Shown here: piece after piece, positions 1 through 11,877 of the stretch
Position numbering within the stretch: position 1 is the first letter of the stretch
Layout of the letters: each line of letters opens with the position of its first letter
Assembly: GCA_021234155.1 (NCBI GenBank)
Contig: JAJEKV010000038.1
Location: 14,331,559 to 14,395,558, forward strand
Origin: Isoetes taiwanensis
Lineage: Eukaryota; Streptophyta; Lycopodiopsida; Isoetales; Isoetaceae
Direction: 5' to 3'
DNA: 64,000 nt
Translations under genes and position numbers: made by a program
Notes under the pieces: model-generated
Seen by the model: only the letters and a program-made list of their open reading frames with translations
Database searches by the model: none
What the model was told of the DNA's origin: nothing

Positions 1-728
1 ACCTGAGACGGAGGCATTGAAGCCATTGTTTCCTGAGACTTGTCCCTTGCCTCCCTCTGGGTGAAACCAATGAATTTACTACCATATCCATGCAGTCTTC
101 TATAATTATTAACTATTGTAGAGCATCCTCATAGACAATAAGATCCACACAACTTTGCCTGCCAGCTTCTTCTTTGCTCTCTATACTTTTATATTGTTAC
201 AATCATATGTCCATTCATACTAGGCGTTTAATTGTGAACTTCTGATATTTAACACGATCTTGCTAACTATTAAAAGGCAATGAACTTAACCTTATGTTAA
301 CAAGATGGTTTGGCATATTGACAATGAGAAAGACATGAAACTTGATTATATTTGTAGTAAGACACCCTCTGGAACATGAATTGAATGGATAATTTTATAG
401 TCGCTTATAGTTCTCAAGTAGCCTTGGTTTAAACTGAGAAACCAGATAATATAGATTCTCCTCAATACTCGGACAAAAAACATATGCTTTAGATTTTTCC
501 ACATTTCCAATCAAATAACATATTACATGGCCAATTGTAGCATTCAAGACATCCAATCGCGACCTTCACATTCACGACATCCTCTAGAACCTGAACAAGT
601 GTAGCAATAATTTCACTTTTTGGGCAACGTATGCAAGATAGCCAAGTTTAAAGACCATAAGTGGGAAGTGAGGATTTTTACTTGTCAAAGAACGCAAAAT
701 AAAATACATTTTTCCCTTTCTGATTTAA
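1..728. other. Left single-copy flank
   Basis: AT-rich sequence that does not recur elsewhere in the window. CAG and CTG triplets read cleanly here, unlike in the repeat mosaic. Apart from a possible exon at its extreme left I see no gene, RNA or repeat. Confidence 0.6.
3..99 (-). CDS. Possible internal exon at window edge
   Basis: On the minus strand a TATAG acceptor (100-101) is followed by an open stretch of one base plus 32 codons, ending TCTCAG before a GT donor at 1-2. The peptide contains GYGSKFIGFTQREARDKSQ and reads like coding sequence, rich in charged residues and Gln. I do not recognise the family. Its strand matches the exons at 55795-58466. If the intervening mosaic is an insertion or assembly product, it could be a downstream exon of the same gene. 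That link is inference, and chance openness over 97 bases is possible. Confidence 0.3.
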
Positions 729-3272
729 TCACCTAGGGGATTTGTATTTAGCTCAATAACTAGTCAACATAGCCAAGTGTTGTCTTTAAACTGAATTTGT
801 AATTCACCATTTAGTCTGCACCCAAAGGACCACATGACAATAAATTGAAAACTTTAAATTCGATGGGAGCATGGATGGATGCCATTGTATCCAATTTGTA
901 AATTTGTCTTTTCTAAACGTTACGCCTTTGGACTTTATCATACTCATCATTGCAGGATAAATTAGTTTTTATATGATCTTGGTCGGTTACTAGCTAAAGC
1001 ATAAGTAAATTACTCTACTTAACCTTTGTATTGTGAAAGGGAATACCCAGGCTATATTACAGTGTTGCAAAGATCCGCTGCATTAGCCCTTGCCTTCAAT
1101 ATAGCTTTCGCGGACAAGTCTTTTAGAACTTCATATCCTTCAATCCCTTACATGTAGGGCACCCGCTACCCCTCGACATGATAAGCATTCTGCCTAAACA
1201 AATAAGAATGTGTCCAAATTATTTTTGAATTTGTTGTCACCGAGAGCGGTCCACGCAATTTATCCCCCTATTATGCACGCCAAATCTAAGCCATTGATAA
1301 CAATCTTTAGAAGGAATGCAAGGAAATCAATACTAGAAGGGCCATTGATTAATGACCCACACGTGTACCAAAGAAAAGGGACCCTTGTTAAGCGGGCGCC
1401 AACAATCTCGGCGGGCCTCTAAAAACGGCCAGAAAAGTAAAAGAATTGCAAATTTCATAAAAAAATTGGCTGATAAGCCAAGCAACGATAATGATTAAGT
1501 TGGATACGACCGACCTGATCCAATGCGAGCTTGAATTGTCTTTTGCACTCGCCACATTACGTGGTATTCCTCTCTAAACTTTTTGATATGCATATCCACT
1601 AAAGCACACTTCCGACACTCCTATGCATGAAGTTGCTTCTACCGACATTACACCGCCAGTTAATGTCACTCCGCCGTAAAATGGCTGACATTTTAATGCC
1701 GGTTAATGTCACTCCACTTTAAAGACGCATAAAATTTTGTATATTGCATTCCTTTAGATTTCAAATACGTAAAATAGATACAAAATCCATCCCTTGAACA
1801 AGGGAGGCTAGTGTACTGCATTTTAGATACAATGCACTAATCGCTTTGAAAATTTGAGAGAACAAAGATCCTGTGGTGGTCGAGAACAGCTTGTGTATCC
1901 GCAAAAAAGTCGCCAAGTTCTCGCCTAAATCAACATTTATAAAACTTAACCCACATGGTCCAACAAGATGAGTGGCATTTAATACCAACCTTGATGAAAG
2001 GACGATCATGACTTGCAAAAGAATCAATGAAGGCTCCGCTGTTAGGGGAAACCTTTTTCCTATTATGGAAAATTTCCTATGGTTTTCTAACCCGCCGGAA
2101 TTTTGCGCATTTTGAATCGGATCATTCCCGCAAACAAAATTCACAATCGGATATCATTTCACCATTGTAAAGTTAGCCGATATGTTTTGAATATTGTTTA
2201 CAACTTAGAATTTTTTCTTAGCCATATTTTCCTTGTCTCAAATATGGTTTTCAACTTAGGCCTTTTCTTTTCTCAATCGCGGAAAAATGCTAGAGTGCTT
2301 TTTTTTCGCTGAATTCAAACAAGATGTCAAAGTAAGCGGTTTGGCAAAGATTTTCGGATGGTAAGGATATGGATCTTTACTTCAGTTTGAGAGAAACAAA
2401 AGCCCCAGTATGGGCCCTGGCATGTCATGTAAGATAAGATGTAAAGAAAGAAAAAAAAGGCACTATCTACTACAAGTTATGCATTCCGCCACTATCTAGT
2501 TTGGCTTCTCTCGCTAGAAGAAGCTTATGCCCGCTTGTTTATCTAACTCCCAAATATGATTTTACATTCTTATGTCGCAAACTTTCGCCAGAGATTACCC
2601 ATCACCAAATTTTTGTATGTACCGCGATACAATTGGTCATGCCGATTTGCCCTTATCTAGTCCTCCATGTGAATAGTGGGACACCACAAATTTGGATGGA
2701 TGACTTAATGTACCGGGAACAGTGGTCCTAGAAATTCAATAGTGCAAGAATCGCGGGCTTAAAATAATCTTGATCCTCTAGCCAAGAAAGAACAAAGCCG
2801 GATTTTACAAATAATAAATTAAAGGAATAAAACAACACGAGAGAAAAGGATTACATGTTTACCTTATAGAGCTAAACTCCGCAAGAATAGGATCAACATG
2901 GTCAATTGCAAAGCACTTCCCCGGATCTCGGTTATACTCCAAATTCGGTGGTTTAGCTTAGCCAATTTCCACCGACATGGTAATAAATGCCGGTTTGTGC
3001 TTTCCCCAAATGGGCCAATTTCTGAAAATCCACAATTTTTATGCGGAACGTGTTCCGCCCAAGTTTGCCATGTTAGACGGTGCTTGGCAATTTGAAACGG
3101 AACATGTGCCTTTGCCCCGAGTTTCCCCAACGGCTCTCCTTAAGAAGCAATGACACCTGAAATCCGTAATGATGGCCTCAAACAATATTCATTTAACAAA
3201 GTTCTATTATCGCCAAGCCAAGCTTTTGCTTGCCTACTCGCCATTATTTGCCTGAACATTTGTGATTGTATG
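729..3272. repeat. Host flank, duplicated segment copy 1
   Basis: This 2.5-kb stretch is not retroelement-like and recurs in the same orientation at 49953-52496. The match runs from the phrase CACCTAGGG through to the GTATG that abuts an LTR in both places. The copies differ by scattered small indels, many at CAG, CTG or CG sites (for example near 1049 versus 50275). No convincing gene is present. The longer open frames, such as 1761-2144 on the minus strand, are not kept intact between copies. Confidence 0.85.
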
Positions 3273-3438
3273 AGTTAGAGTATGATGACATGGCATGCCG
3301 AGTCATCACATGTTGCCGACATGGCACACTACTATATAGCCATAGTCACGCCATTAGTCCGAGTTCACTCTAGAGTCTTTAGGCGCTCCTACTCTAGTTC
3401 GTGTCTTTCCTTTTATCCTTCGTATTCTCATGTTATCA
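3273..3438 (+). repeat. LTR-A, 5' LTR of A1
   Basis: It ends CATGTTATCA and is followed at once by the primer-binding site. It starts AGTTAGAG where other copies start TGTTAGAG, exactly as in the LTR at 52497. The two left junctions are therefore the same junction. Confidence 0.85.
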
Positions 3439-3450
3439 TGGTATCGAGCC
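3439..3450 (+). promoter_or_regulatory. tRNA-iMet primer-binding site of A1
   Basis: TGGTATCGAGCC directly after the LTR. The usual plant initiator-Met site is TGGTATCAGAGCC, so the CAG of the site appears as CG here. Confidence 0.8.
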
Positions 3451-4552
3451 TATCCAAGGTGAAGGTTAGCAAGTCGATTAGAGGTGGAGGCATTCTAAGG
3501 CTTGATCAATCCGTGTAGATTAGATCGTTGAATCTCAAGTGTTGGTGAGAAAATCCCAAATCGGGTGAAGATCCGGGCAACAAGGAAGCCGGAATGGCAA
3601 ATTGAGCTGGAATGGCGGATTGCAGCGGAATTGTGGTAAATCCTAATCGACCGATTGGATTGGTAACCGACTCGCAGTGTTGAAGGAGAACGACGTGTTT
3701 GGTGAAGATCGAAAAGATTTGAGCGTTGGCTCGCTGCCCCAACAAATATTGCATGCCTGAGCTATTTTCAAGGATTGGAGCAGATCGGGCGGTATTTGGT
3801 GAAGATCAAAAGATTTGGGAGTTGCTATTCGCTCTCCGCATAACAAATATTGCATGCCGGAGCTATTTTTGGCGATGGTATCTTTTGGTTATTTTGGCTT
3901 GTGGTTTTCTTTGGGATTTGGTCGGATTAGGCTAAATTTGGCGAGGAGTGACCCGAATTGGGTCGGATTTGGAGTAAATTTATAGAAAGATTGATCTAAT
4001 CGAAATAGATAAAAGGATATTGGTATTTTCTTGTTGAAAAGTGAAGACGGAGGGTTTTTGCAATCGTTAATCTCAGATCAGCATTGTGGCAACAAGACGT
4101 TGTCGATTTCAACGCTGGTGCAAAGCATTAAGATTTGCATTTGCGTGGAGTGATCTAGATTGCTCGTAAAGCTATTGATCGACCGGAGTTATCTCGCTGC
4201 AATGGGGGTTTTTTGGTGAAGATTTGATTCATCCGACTGAATCCGGTAGATGTGCAAACACAAAGATTAGACCGGGAGTCTTGGCAGCTTTGACTAAATT
4301 GTGCAAGCAATGTGGTGTAGATCGGGAGTTTTGCAAATCTGCAGGATTCTTTTCGTAAAAAGGTGTGTTCGATTTTTGGCTTCAAAGTCCGGGGTTAGTT
4401 AAGACGGATCTCGGGGTTTCAGATTTGATAATCTGAAAGGATTTGTGTTAGTTGTGAGGGCACGTAACATACTCTACGTAAAGTATTTGACAGTTAGGAT
4501 TCTTTGATACGTAAAAGTTTGTGAGATTTGGTTAGCACTCTAAAAGTTTACA

Positions 4553-6165
4553 ATGCTTCCCCTGGTTGAAAGAGCTTGTAGTCCCGCTTAAAAGATAAGT
4601 TTCTCAATCATCGTAACTATGAAGAATGGAGATGTCACATGACATGGTCTTTAATTTCACACGATTTGTGGCATGTTGTAAGAGGACACGACTTTTCTCG
4701 AATTACTCTTGATAATGATTCTCTAGTTACACGAGCTATAAAGCTAACTATAGCACATCCTTACAGTTTAAAGATTTGGCAAGCTACGTTTCTTAGTTCC
4801 CAAGAGCTTTGGGACTACTTGAGATCAGAATTTGGGCAGCAAGATTCTATTGAACTTAAGTTTCAGAGGCAAGAGCAGAAAAAGGTGAAGAAGAGGGAAA
4901 AGCGAAGCAAAGGAAATTGAGGAAAAGGGAGACAACTATCTCGGAGATATCCACTTTTATGGTTCCAGTTCCTGAAATCCATGACTTGTGTTCTGCTTCT
5001 AATTATCTTGGAAATTTTTTGGAAAAGTTTCCTTGCATGGCAGATCCAGCACAGGACAGTGGCATATTGGAAAAGGATCATGATGGTTTGACAGTTCAGC
5101 TGCTTCTTGATGATGTAGATCATCTTATGTGGTTTAATGATACATCAAGTTTGGGGAACAGGATTGTTTGAGAAAAAATCAAATGTTAGCAGAGTTGCTC
5201 GACCGTAAGCACGCTTACTGTGATCAAATACAAAGCTTAGAGGTACCCCTTCTTGATGAATTTTTAGATCTTGATGAATTGTCTTGATGTCACCAACTGC
5301 TATATCAGACTATCTTTGGGAAAGAATTGGTTTTGGAATGCATTCACTAATCTTCTTTTGGTTCTCGGTCCATGTTACTTGACTTGGATCTGCAAGATGA
5401 AGTGATTGAGAGCAATTGGTTTCTTCATAATGATGACATTGCGCACCTGGTTTTCGGAGATGAGCAACATACAGGACTTACATACCTAATTCATGGCGTA
5501 AGAAGAAGAAATGATTTGTGAGCTTCCATGGCTGGAGATTGATCGTAATAAAGAGTGATTTTCAGTCTCATCTATCTCGTGTTTGTACACATGATCTTCC
5601 ATTTCATGTGAATGTACACATTCCATTTGCTTGTCCACATGATGGGAAGGTGGCGATCAACATTTGGATGATTTTTCGTGGTATATATCTTATGTTGACA
5701 AGTGAAGGAATATCCAAGCGATTCTGTGTAACTTCGTGTGTTTGCATTTAAGAAATCAGGTATTGCTTGTTTTTGATACACCTGAAGGTTATGAGTCAAT
5801 GGTTACCTCGGCGGACAGTTTACCACGCCAGTTTGTAGTGGGATTACGGGGGCAAACTATGGCAGAGTTCTCTAAGGCCTATTATGATCATGATCTTATC
5901 GATTGTTCTCGCTAATGATCTACCGGGGTAAGAATATGGATGGGATTTTATGACACTAACACATGGTTTGAGGTCCGTTATGGAAGATATACTATGAAGC
6001 ACTCAAAGCATAGCAGAACACGAGGGACTATTGATACATTTGATATTTTTCTGCAAGAAGAGAATGGTACAGAGGAAGGAAGATTTGGTCCAAAATTAAA
6101 TACAAGGACCACTCATGGCTTCTTCTCTCGGTTAAGCTTGCTCTATGTTACGAAGTAACGCTTGA
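4553..6165 (+). pseudogene. Family A orphan frame, broken, in A1
   Basis: Same frame set as the intact A12 coding region, from the ATG in the CAATGCTTC context to the TGA at the end of the CTTGA context. The gag-like first part is open for about 90 codons (4639-4920). After that the frame breaks repeatedly. Comparison with A12 shows that breaks sit at CAG/CTG positions: AGCAGAAGC reads AGCGAAGC near 4900, and GCAGGG reads ATGTGG near 5128. These may be sequencing-consensus errors. Confidence 0.75.
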
Positions 6166-6240
6166 TCTCGTGGGGGGATATGTATTGTTTCCTTTTCGTT
6201 AGTAGGATTTTGTTTTCTCGGGCATGCATGTCATCGGGGA

Positions 6241-6409
6241 TGTTAGAGTATGATGACATGGCATGCCGAAGTCATCACATGTTGCTGACATGGCACACTA
6301 CTATATAGCCATAGTCACGCTCATTAGTCTGGAGTTCACTCTAGAGTCTTTAGGGCTCCTACTCTAGTTCGTGTCTTTCCTTTTATCCTTCAGTATTCTC
6401 ATGTTATCA
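6241..6409 (+). repeat. LTR-A shared by A1 and A2
   Basis: TGTTAGAG...TTATCA, 169 bp, with a G-rich polypurine run (CGGGGA) just upstream and a primer-binding site (TGGTATGAGCC, 6410-6420) just downstream. It serves as 3' LTR for A1 and 5' LTR for A2. Confidence 0.85.
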
Positions 6410-8804
6410 TGGTATGAGCCTATCCGAAGGTGAAGGTTAGCAAGTCGATTAGAGGTGGAGGCATTCTAAGGCTTGATCAATGCTGGGTGTAGATTAGATC
6501 GCTGAATCTCAAGTGTTGGTGAGAAAATCCCAAATCGGGTGAAGATCCTGAAGCAATTCGCTGAAGCCGAATGGCAAATTGGAGCTGGAATGGCGGATTG
6601 CAGCCGGAATTGTGGTAAATCCTAATCGAATCGATTGGATTGGTAACTGACTTCGCAGTGTTGAAGGAGAACGATCGTGTTTGGTGAAGATCGAGAAAGA
6701 TTTGGAGCGCGTTTGGCTGCGCTGCCGCAACAAATATTGCATGCCGGAGCTATTTTCAAGGATTGGAGCAGATCGGTCGGTATTTGGTGAAGATCAAAAA
6801 GATTTGGAGCGTTGGCTCGGGTGCGCAACAAATATTGCATGCCGGAGCTATTTTTGGCGTATGGTATCTTTTGGTTATTTTTGGCTTGTGGTTTTCTTTG
6901 GGATTTGGGCCTGATTAGGCTAAATTTGGCGAGGGAGTGACCTGGAATTGGGTCGGATTTGGAGTAAATTTATAGAAAGATTGATCTAATCGAAATAGAT
7001 AAAAGGATATTGGTATTTTCTTGTTGAAAAGTGAAGACGGGAGGGTTTTTAAAATTGTTAATCTCAGATCAGCATTGTGGCAACAAGGCGTTGTCGATTT
7101 CAACGTTGGTGCAAGCATTAAGATTTGCATTTGCGGGAGTGATCTAGATTGCTCGAGAAAGCTATTGATCGACCGGAGTTATCTGTTGCAATGGGGTTTT
7201 CTTGGTGAAGATTTGATTCATCCGACTGGGAATCGGTAGATGTGCAAACACGACTAGACCGGGAGTCTTGGCGGTTTGATCTAAATTGTGCAAGCAATGG
7301 GTGTAGATCGGGAGTTTTGCAAATGCAGGATTCTTTTCGTAAAAGGTGTGTTCGATTTTTGGCTTCAAAGTCCGGGGTTAGTTAAGACGGATCCGGGGTT
7401 TTGATTTGATAATCTGAAAGGATTTGTGTTAGTTGTGAGGGCACGAACATACTCTACGAAAGTATTTGACAATGCGTTAGGATTCTTGATACGTAAAAAG
7501 TTTGTGAGATTTGGTTAGCACTCTAAAAGTTTACAATGCTTCCTCGTGTTGAAAGAGCTTGTAGTCCGCTAAAAGATAAGTTTCTCAATCATCGAACTAT
7601 GAAGAATGGAGATGTCACATGACATGGTCTTTAATTTCACACGATTTGTGGCATGTTGTAAGAGGACACAGACTTTCTGGAATTACTCTTGATAATGATT
7701 CTCTAGTTACACGAGCTATAAAGCTAACTATAGCACATCCTTACAGGTTTAAAGATTTGGCAAGCTACGTTTCTTAGTTCCCAAGAGCTTTGGGACTACT
7801 TGAGATCAGAATTTGGGCAGCAAGATTCTATTGAACTTAAGTTTCAGAGGCAAGAGCGAAAAAGGTGAAGAAGAGGGAAAAAGGTAGCAAAGGAAATTGA
7901 GGAAAAGGGAGACAACTATCTCTGAGATATCCACTTTTATGGTTCCAGTTTCGAAATCCATGACTTGTGTTCTCGCTTCTAATTATCTTGGAAATTTTTT
8001 GGAAAAGTTTCCTTGCATGGCGATCCAAAGACGGAGACGTTGGCATATTGGAAAAGGATCATGATGGTTTGACGGTTCAGCCGCTTCTTGATGATGTAGA
8101 TCATCTTGCGGGGTTTAATGATACATCAAGTTTGGGAACAGGATTGTTTGAGAAAAATCAAATGTTAGCAGAGTTGCTCGACCAAGCAAGCACAGTTACC
8201 AGATCAAATACAGCAGTTAGAGGTACCCCTTCTTGATGAATTTTTAGATCTTGATGAATTGTCTTCAGTGTCACCAACTGTTATATCAGACTATGCTGGG
8301 AAAGAATTGGTTTTGGAATGCATTCACGAATCTTCTTTTGGTTCTCAGTCCATGTTACTTGACTTGGATCTGCAGTATGAAGTGATTGAGAGCAATTGGT
8401 TTCTTCATAATGATGACATTGCGCACTGGTTTTCGGAGATGAGCAACATACAGGACTTACACACCTAATTCATGGCGAGTAAGAAGAAGAAATGATTTGT
8501 GAGCTTCCATGGCTGGAGATTGATCGTAACAGTAGTGATTTTCAGTCTCATCTATCTCAGGTTTGTACACATGATCTTCCATTTCATGTGAATGTACACA
8601 TTCCATTTGCTTGTCCACATGATGGGAAGGTGGCAGATCAACATTTGGATGATTTTTCGTGGTATATCTCTTATGTTGACAGTGAAGGAATATCCAAGCA
8701 GTTACAGGTAACTTCCAGGTGTTTGCATTTAAGAAATCAGGTATTGCTTGTTTTTGATACACCTGCTGAAGGTTATGAGTCAATGGTTAATTCTGCTGAC
8801 AGTT
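6410..8804 (+). mobile_element. Family A copy A2, 3' end replaced by B
   Basis: Primer site and leader (6410-7535), then the orphan frame to 8804. There the sequence switches within a few bases to family B pol. The missing part is the last 40% of the frame, the polypurine tract and the LTR. Confidence 0.8.
7536..8804 (+). pseudogene. Family A orphan frame, broken and 3' truncated, in A2
   Basis: Collinear with A12 from its first codons to about residue 398, then cut by the join to B pol at 8804-8805. From about 8259 it is nearly identical to A12, with one large open piece at 8492-8804 that reads through the join into B sequence. Upstream breaks occur at CAG/CTG sites, for example CCAGCACAGGACAG printed as CCAAAGACGGAGACG near 8025. 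Confidence 0.75.
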
Positions 8805-8829
8805 TATTCCTGATTTTCCACCAGCATCT

Positions 8830-9760
8830 CAACCAATTACATCTCATTCAGATCCCTATGCTGATTTCCTACCTCTTGACTACAATTCTCCACCTTCCTC
8901 ACCTCCACCTCGTGTGCTGTGCAACTATGCTTTAATGACACAAGTCCTCAAAGATGTGGTTCCTACTTCATATTCTCAGGCTGCTCAGTTTCCACACTGG
9001 TTAACTGCTATGAATGATGAGATTGCAATGATGCATAAGCAACAAACTTGGGACTTGGTACCTCGTCCCCCAAATAAAAACATTATTGGTGCTAAGTGGT
9101 TGTTTCGGATCAAGTATCATTCAGATGGTACTATTTCTAAACACAAGGCTAGATTAGTTGCTAAAGGTTATACTCAAAAGCAAGGGTTTGATTTCACTGA
9201 AGTGTTTGCTCCAGTTGTTAGGTTGGACACTCTAAGGGCAGTTTTGGCATTGGCTGCTCATAAACAATGGGATGTGTATCATCTTGATTTCAAGTGTGCT
9301 TTCCTAAATGGTGATATTGAAGAAGAACTCTATTTGCAACACCTCCCGGTTTTGAAGATTCTACACACCCCGATTATGTCCGCAAACTCAAAAAGAGTAT
9401 CTATGGGTTGAGACAGGCTCCTCGGTCTTTGGCATCGAGAAGATAAATTCTTATCTTCTTTCTATGGGTTATCAGAGATCTAGGGCAGATCCTAACCTAT
9501 ACTATCAGGTTTGCAAATGGGGAAGTAGCTATTCTTCTCCTATATGTAGATGATATAATCATTACAGAGGTGCTTCTCGGTTTATACAACAAACCAAGCA
9601 TTTGTCGACCACAAATTTTGAACTCACAGATTTAGGGCTCATGCATTATTGTTTAGGTCTTGAGGTGTGGCAAACAAAAGATGGTATTCATATAACACAA
9701 CAGAAGTATCTTGCTGAAATTCTTGAAAAGTTTCATATGACGTAATGTAAACCCGCTTTG
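8830..9760 (+). pseudogene. Copia reverse transcriptase, family B
   Basis: Open from before 8914 to 9411, then frame-broken. Recognisable Ty1/copia RT landmarks, in order: the WLTAMNDEI start block, NIIGAKWLFRIKYHSDG, KARLVAKGYTQKQG, FAPVVRLDTLRAVLALA, the catalytic-region DFKCAFLNGDIEEELY, KKSIYGLRQAP in a shifted frame near 9400, and the YVDD active-site box at 9543-9554. The enzyme would copy element RNA into DNA inside virus-like particles. The frame is lost just after LYLQ, where a CAG/CTG site is altered. This is the best-preserved RT in the window. Confidence 0.9.
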
Positions 9761-9889
9761 CTGCCTCGGGAAAATGGTGAGAAGTTGACACTTGATTCGA
9801 TGAAGAGGATGCAGATCCCACATTGTACGGAGCACAGTTAGTAGGAGAAATATTGTATCTTACACATACCAGGCCCGATATTGTGTATC

Positions 9890-10345
9890 TTTGTAGGAGT
9901 GTTGAGCAAGGTTTATGCGGCATCCAAAGCAATCTCATTGGAAGGCGTGTAAGCAAGTATTGAGGTATTTGAATGGTACTCGGACGGAAGGACTAATGTA
10001 TACTAAGAATTCAGCTGCTACTCTTCATCTTTTCTCGGATTCCGACATGGCATCAACAGGATCTAGATTACGTTGCCTTCTTCTTGGTTATGTCTCATTT
10101 TTGGAGGCAATCCTATCACATGGAGTTCAAGAAGCAAGATACAACTAGTATTAGCACTACTGAAGCGTAATTGAAAGCACTTTTGCTTCTGATCCAGAAA
10201 TGTTGTGGCTTCTCCATTTGTATGAAGATTTGAAGATTTCTGCCCTGGTCCGGCATTCAGTTCAATCGTGACAACAAGTGGGGGGCTATCTACCATGTCA
10301 AGGATTATAAAGGTCATCTTGATTAAGCATATGGATATAAAACTC
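9890..10345 (+). pseudogene. Copia RNase H, family B
   Basis: An open piece (9915-10148) carries HWKACKQVLRYLNGT and the SDSDMAS block, corresponding to the S-D-A-D-W-A motif of copia RNase H. It is followed by the GYVSFLE and QEARYN region in which the family normally has SKKQ. The domain degrades the RNA of the RNA-DNA hybrid. The frame breaks after 10148, where the expected TEAE block should follow. The stretch to 10558 is the element's 3' untranslated part. Confidence 0.85.
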
Positions 10346-10558
10346 GCTTTTGTAAGGGAGCAGGTACAAAATGGTTTTCTTAATCTCCGAGCATTGCTCT
10401 CTACTAAAGATCAGGCAGCCAGATGGTTTCACTAAACCATTGGCGGGCAAACAATTCCAAACTTCTCAAAGACATTCGCATATTCAATCTGCCTCTGATT
10501 GTGGGGATAACTGCATTTTGTTCTATTTGTTGTTCATCCCCGCTAGTCATCGTGGGGA

Positions 10559-10768
10559 TGTTAGAATAAGATGACTAGACGTTAGGATGTTTAGGCTTTT
10601 GTGTGCCGACGCGTGGTATAGCACTGCCTTGTGGTCGACGTGTCAAGACGCTTGTTCCGTACATGGCACATCTATATAAGCCATAGTCTAGCAGCTTAGA
10701 TTTATCGAGTGTAGCTCGAGCTTTGTTAGTAGATCCTCTTCTTTCCATTGTATGCATTGTTGTTATCA
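10559..10768 (+). repeat. LTR-B, fused to an A leader
   Basis: TGTTAGAATAAGATGAC...GTTGTTATCA, 210 bp, 3' LTR of B-a. It is followed by TGGTATCGAGCC and then by the leader of family A (CTATCCAAGG), not that of B (GACCTTGG, seen at 17039). It is thus a hybrid B-LTR/A-internal junction. Confidence 0.85.
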
Positions 10769-11877
10769 TGGTATCGAGCCTATCCAAGGTGAAGGTTAGC
10801 AAGTCGATTAGAGGTGGAGGCATTCTAAGGCTTGATCAACTGGTGTAGATTAGATCGCTGAATCTCAAGTGTTGGTGAGAAAATCCCAAATCGGGTGAAG
10901 ATCTGAAGCAATTCGTTGAAGCCTAATGGCAAATTGGAGTGGAATGGCGGATTGCAGCGGGAATTGTGGTAAATCCTAATCGACCGATTGGATTGGTAAA
11001 TCGGACTCGCAGTGTTGAAGGAGAACGACCGTGTTTGGTGAAGATCGAAGATTTGAGCGTTGGCTCTGCGGTCGCAACAAATATTGCATCTTGGGAGCTA
11101 TTTTCAAGGATTGGAGCAGATCGGTATTTGGTGAAGATCAAAAGATTTGGAGCGTTGGCTCTGCGTCGCAACAAATATTGCATGCGGAGCTATTTTTTGG
11201 CGATGGTATCTTTTGGTTATTTTTGGCTTGTGGTTTTCTTGGGATTTGGCCGGATTAGGCTAAATTTGGCGTAGGAGTGACCTGGAATTGGGTCGGATTT
11301 GGAGTAAATTTATAGAAAGATTGATCTAATCGAAATAGATAAAAGGATATTGGTATTTTCTTGTTGAAAAGTGAAGACGGGAGGGTTTTTGCATGTTAAT
11401 CTCAGATCAGCATTGTGGCAACAAGACGTTGTCGATTTCAACGTTGGTGCAAAGATTAAGATTTGCATTTGCGGGAGAGTGATCTAGATTGCTCAAAAGC
11501 TATTGATCATTTGGAGTTATCTGTTGCAATGGGGTTTCTTGGTGAAGATTTGATTCATCCGGATGGGAATCGGTAGATGTGCAAACACAAGATTGTGGAT
11601 TAGGGAGTCTTGGCGGTTTGAGCGAAATTGTGCAAGCAATGGGGTGTAGACTGGGAGTTTTGCAAATCTGCAGGATTCTTTTCTAAAAGGTGTGTTTGAT
11701 TTTTGGCTTCAAAGTCTGGGGTTAGTTAAGACGGATCCGGGGTTTCAGATTTGATAATCAAAGGATTTGTGTTAGTTGTGAGGGCCTGAGTAACATACTC
11801 TGAAAAGTATTTGGCCGTTTAGGATTCTTGATCTGAGAAAAGTTTGTGAGATTTGGTTAGCACTCTAAAAGTTTACA

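Larger units (their letters stand above)
3273..6409 (+). mobile_element. Family A LTR element, copy A1
   Basis: Order: 5' LTR 3273-3438, primer-binding site 3439-3450, non-coding leader to about 4552, broken orphan frame 4553-6165, polypurine tract just before 6241, 3' LTR 6241-6409. The left edge abuts GTATG (3268-3272), the same target-site base set seen at A12. No GTATG follows the right LTR. Instead a second primer site and leader start at once, so A1 is the first unit of an LTR-internal-LTR-internal array. Confidence 0.8.
8805..10558 (+). mobile_element. Family B (copia) 3' part, copy B-a
   Basis: The Pro/Ser-rich linker between integrase and RT, then RT and RNase H, then a polypurine stretch (GTGGGGA) next to the B LTR at 10559. 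The 5' half of the element is absent, replaced by A2. Confidence 0.85.

Noticed and set aside
1761-2144. 127-codon minus-strand open frame in the host flank
   Set aside because: The duplicate copy of the flank (51049 onward) does not keep the frame, there is no domain, and the composition looks like non-coding DNA.
2864-3130. 88-codon minus-strand frame in the host flank
   Set aside because: It overlaps another frame on the opposite strand and is not preserved in the second flank copy (52080-52330).
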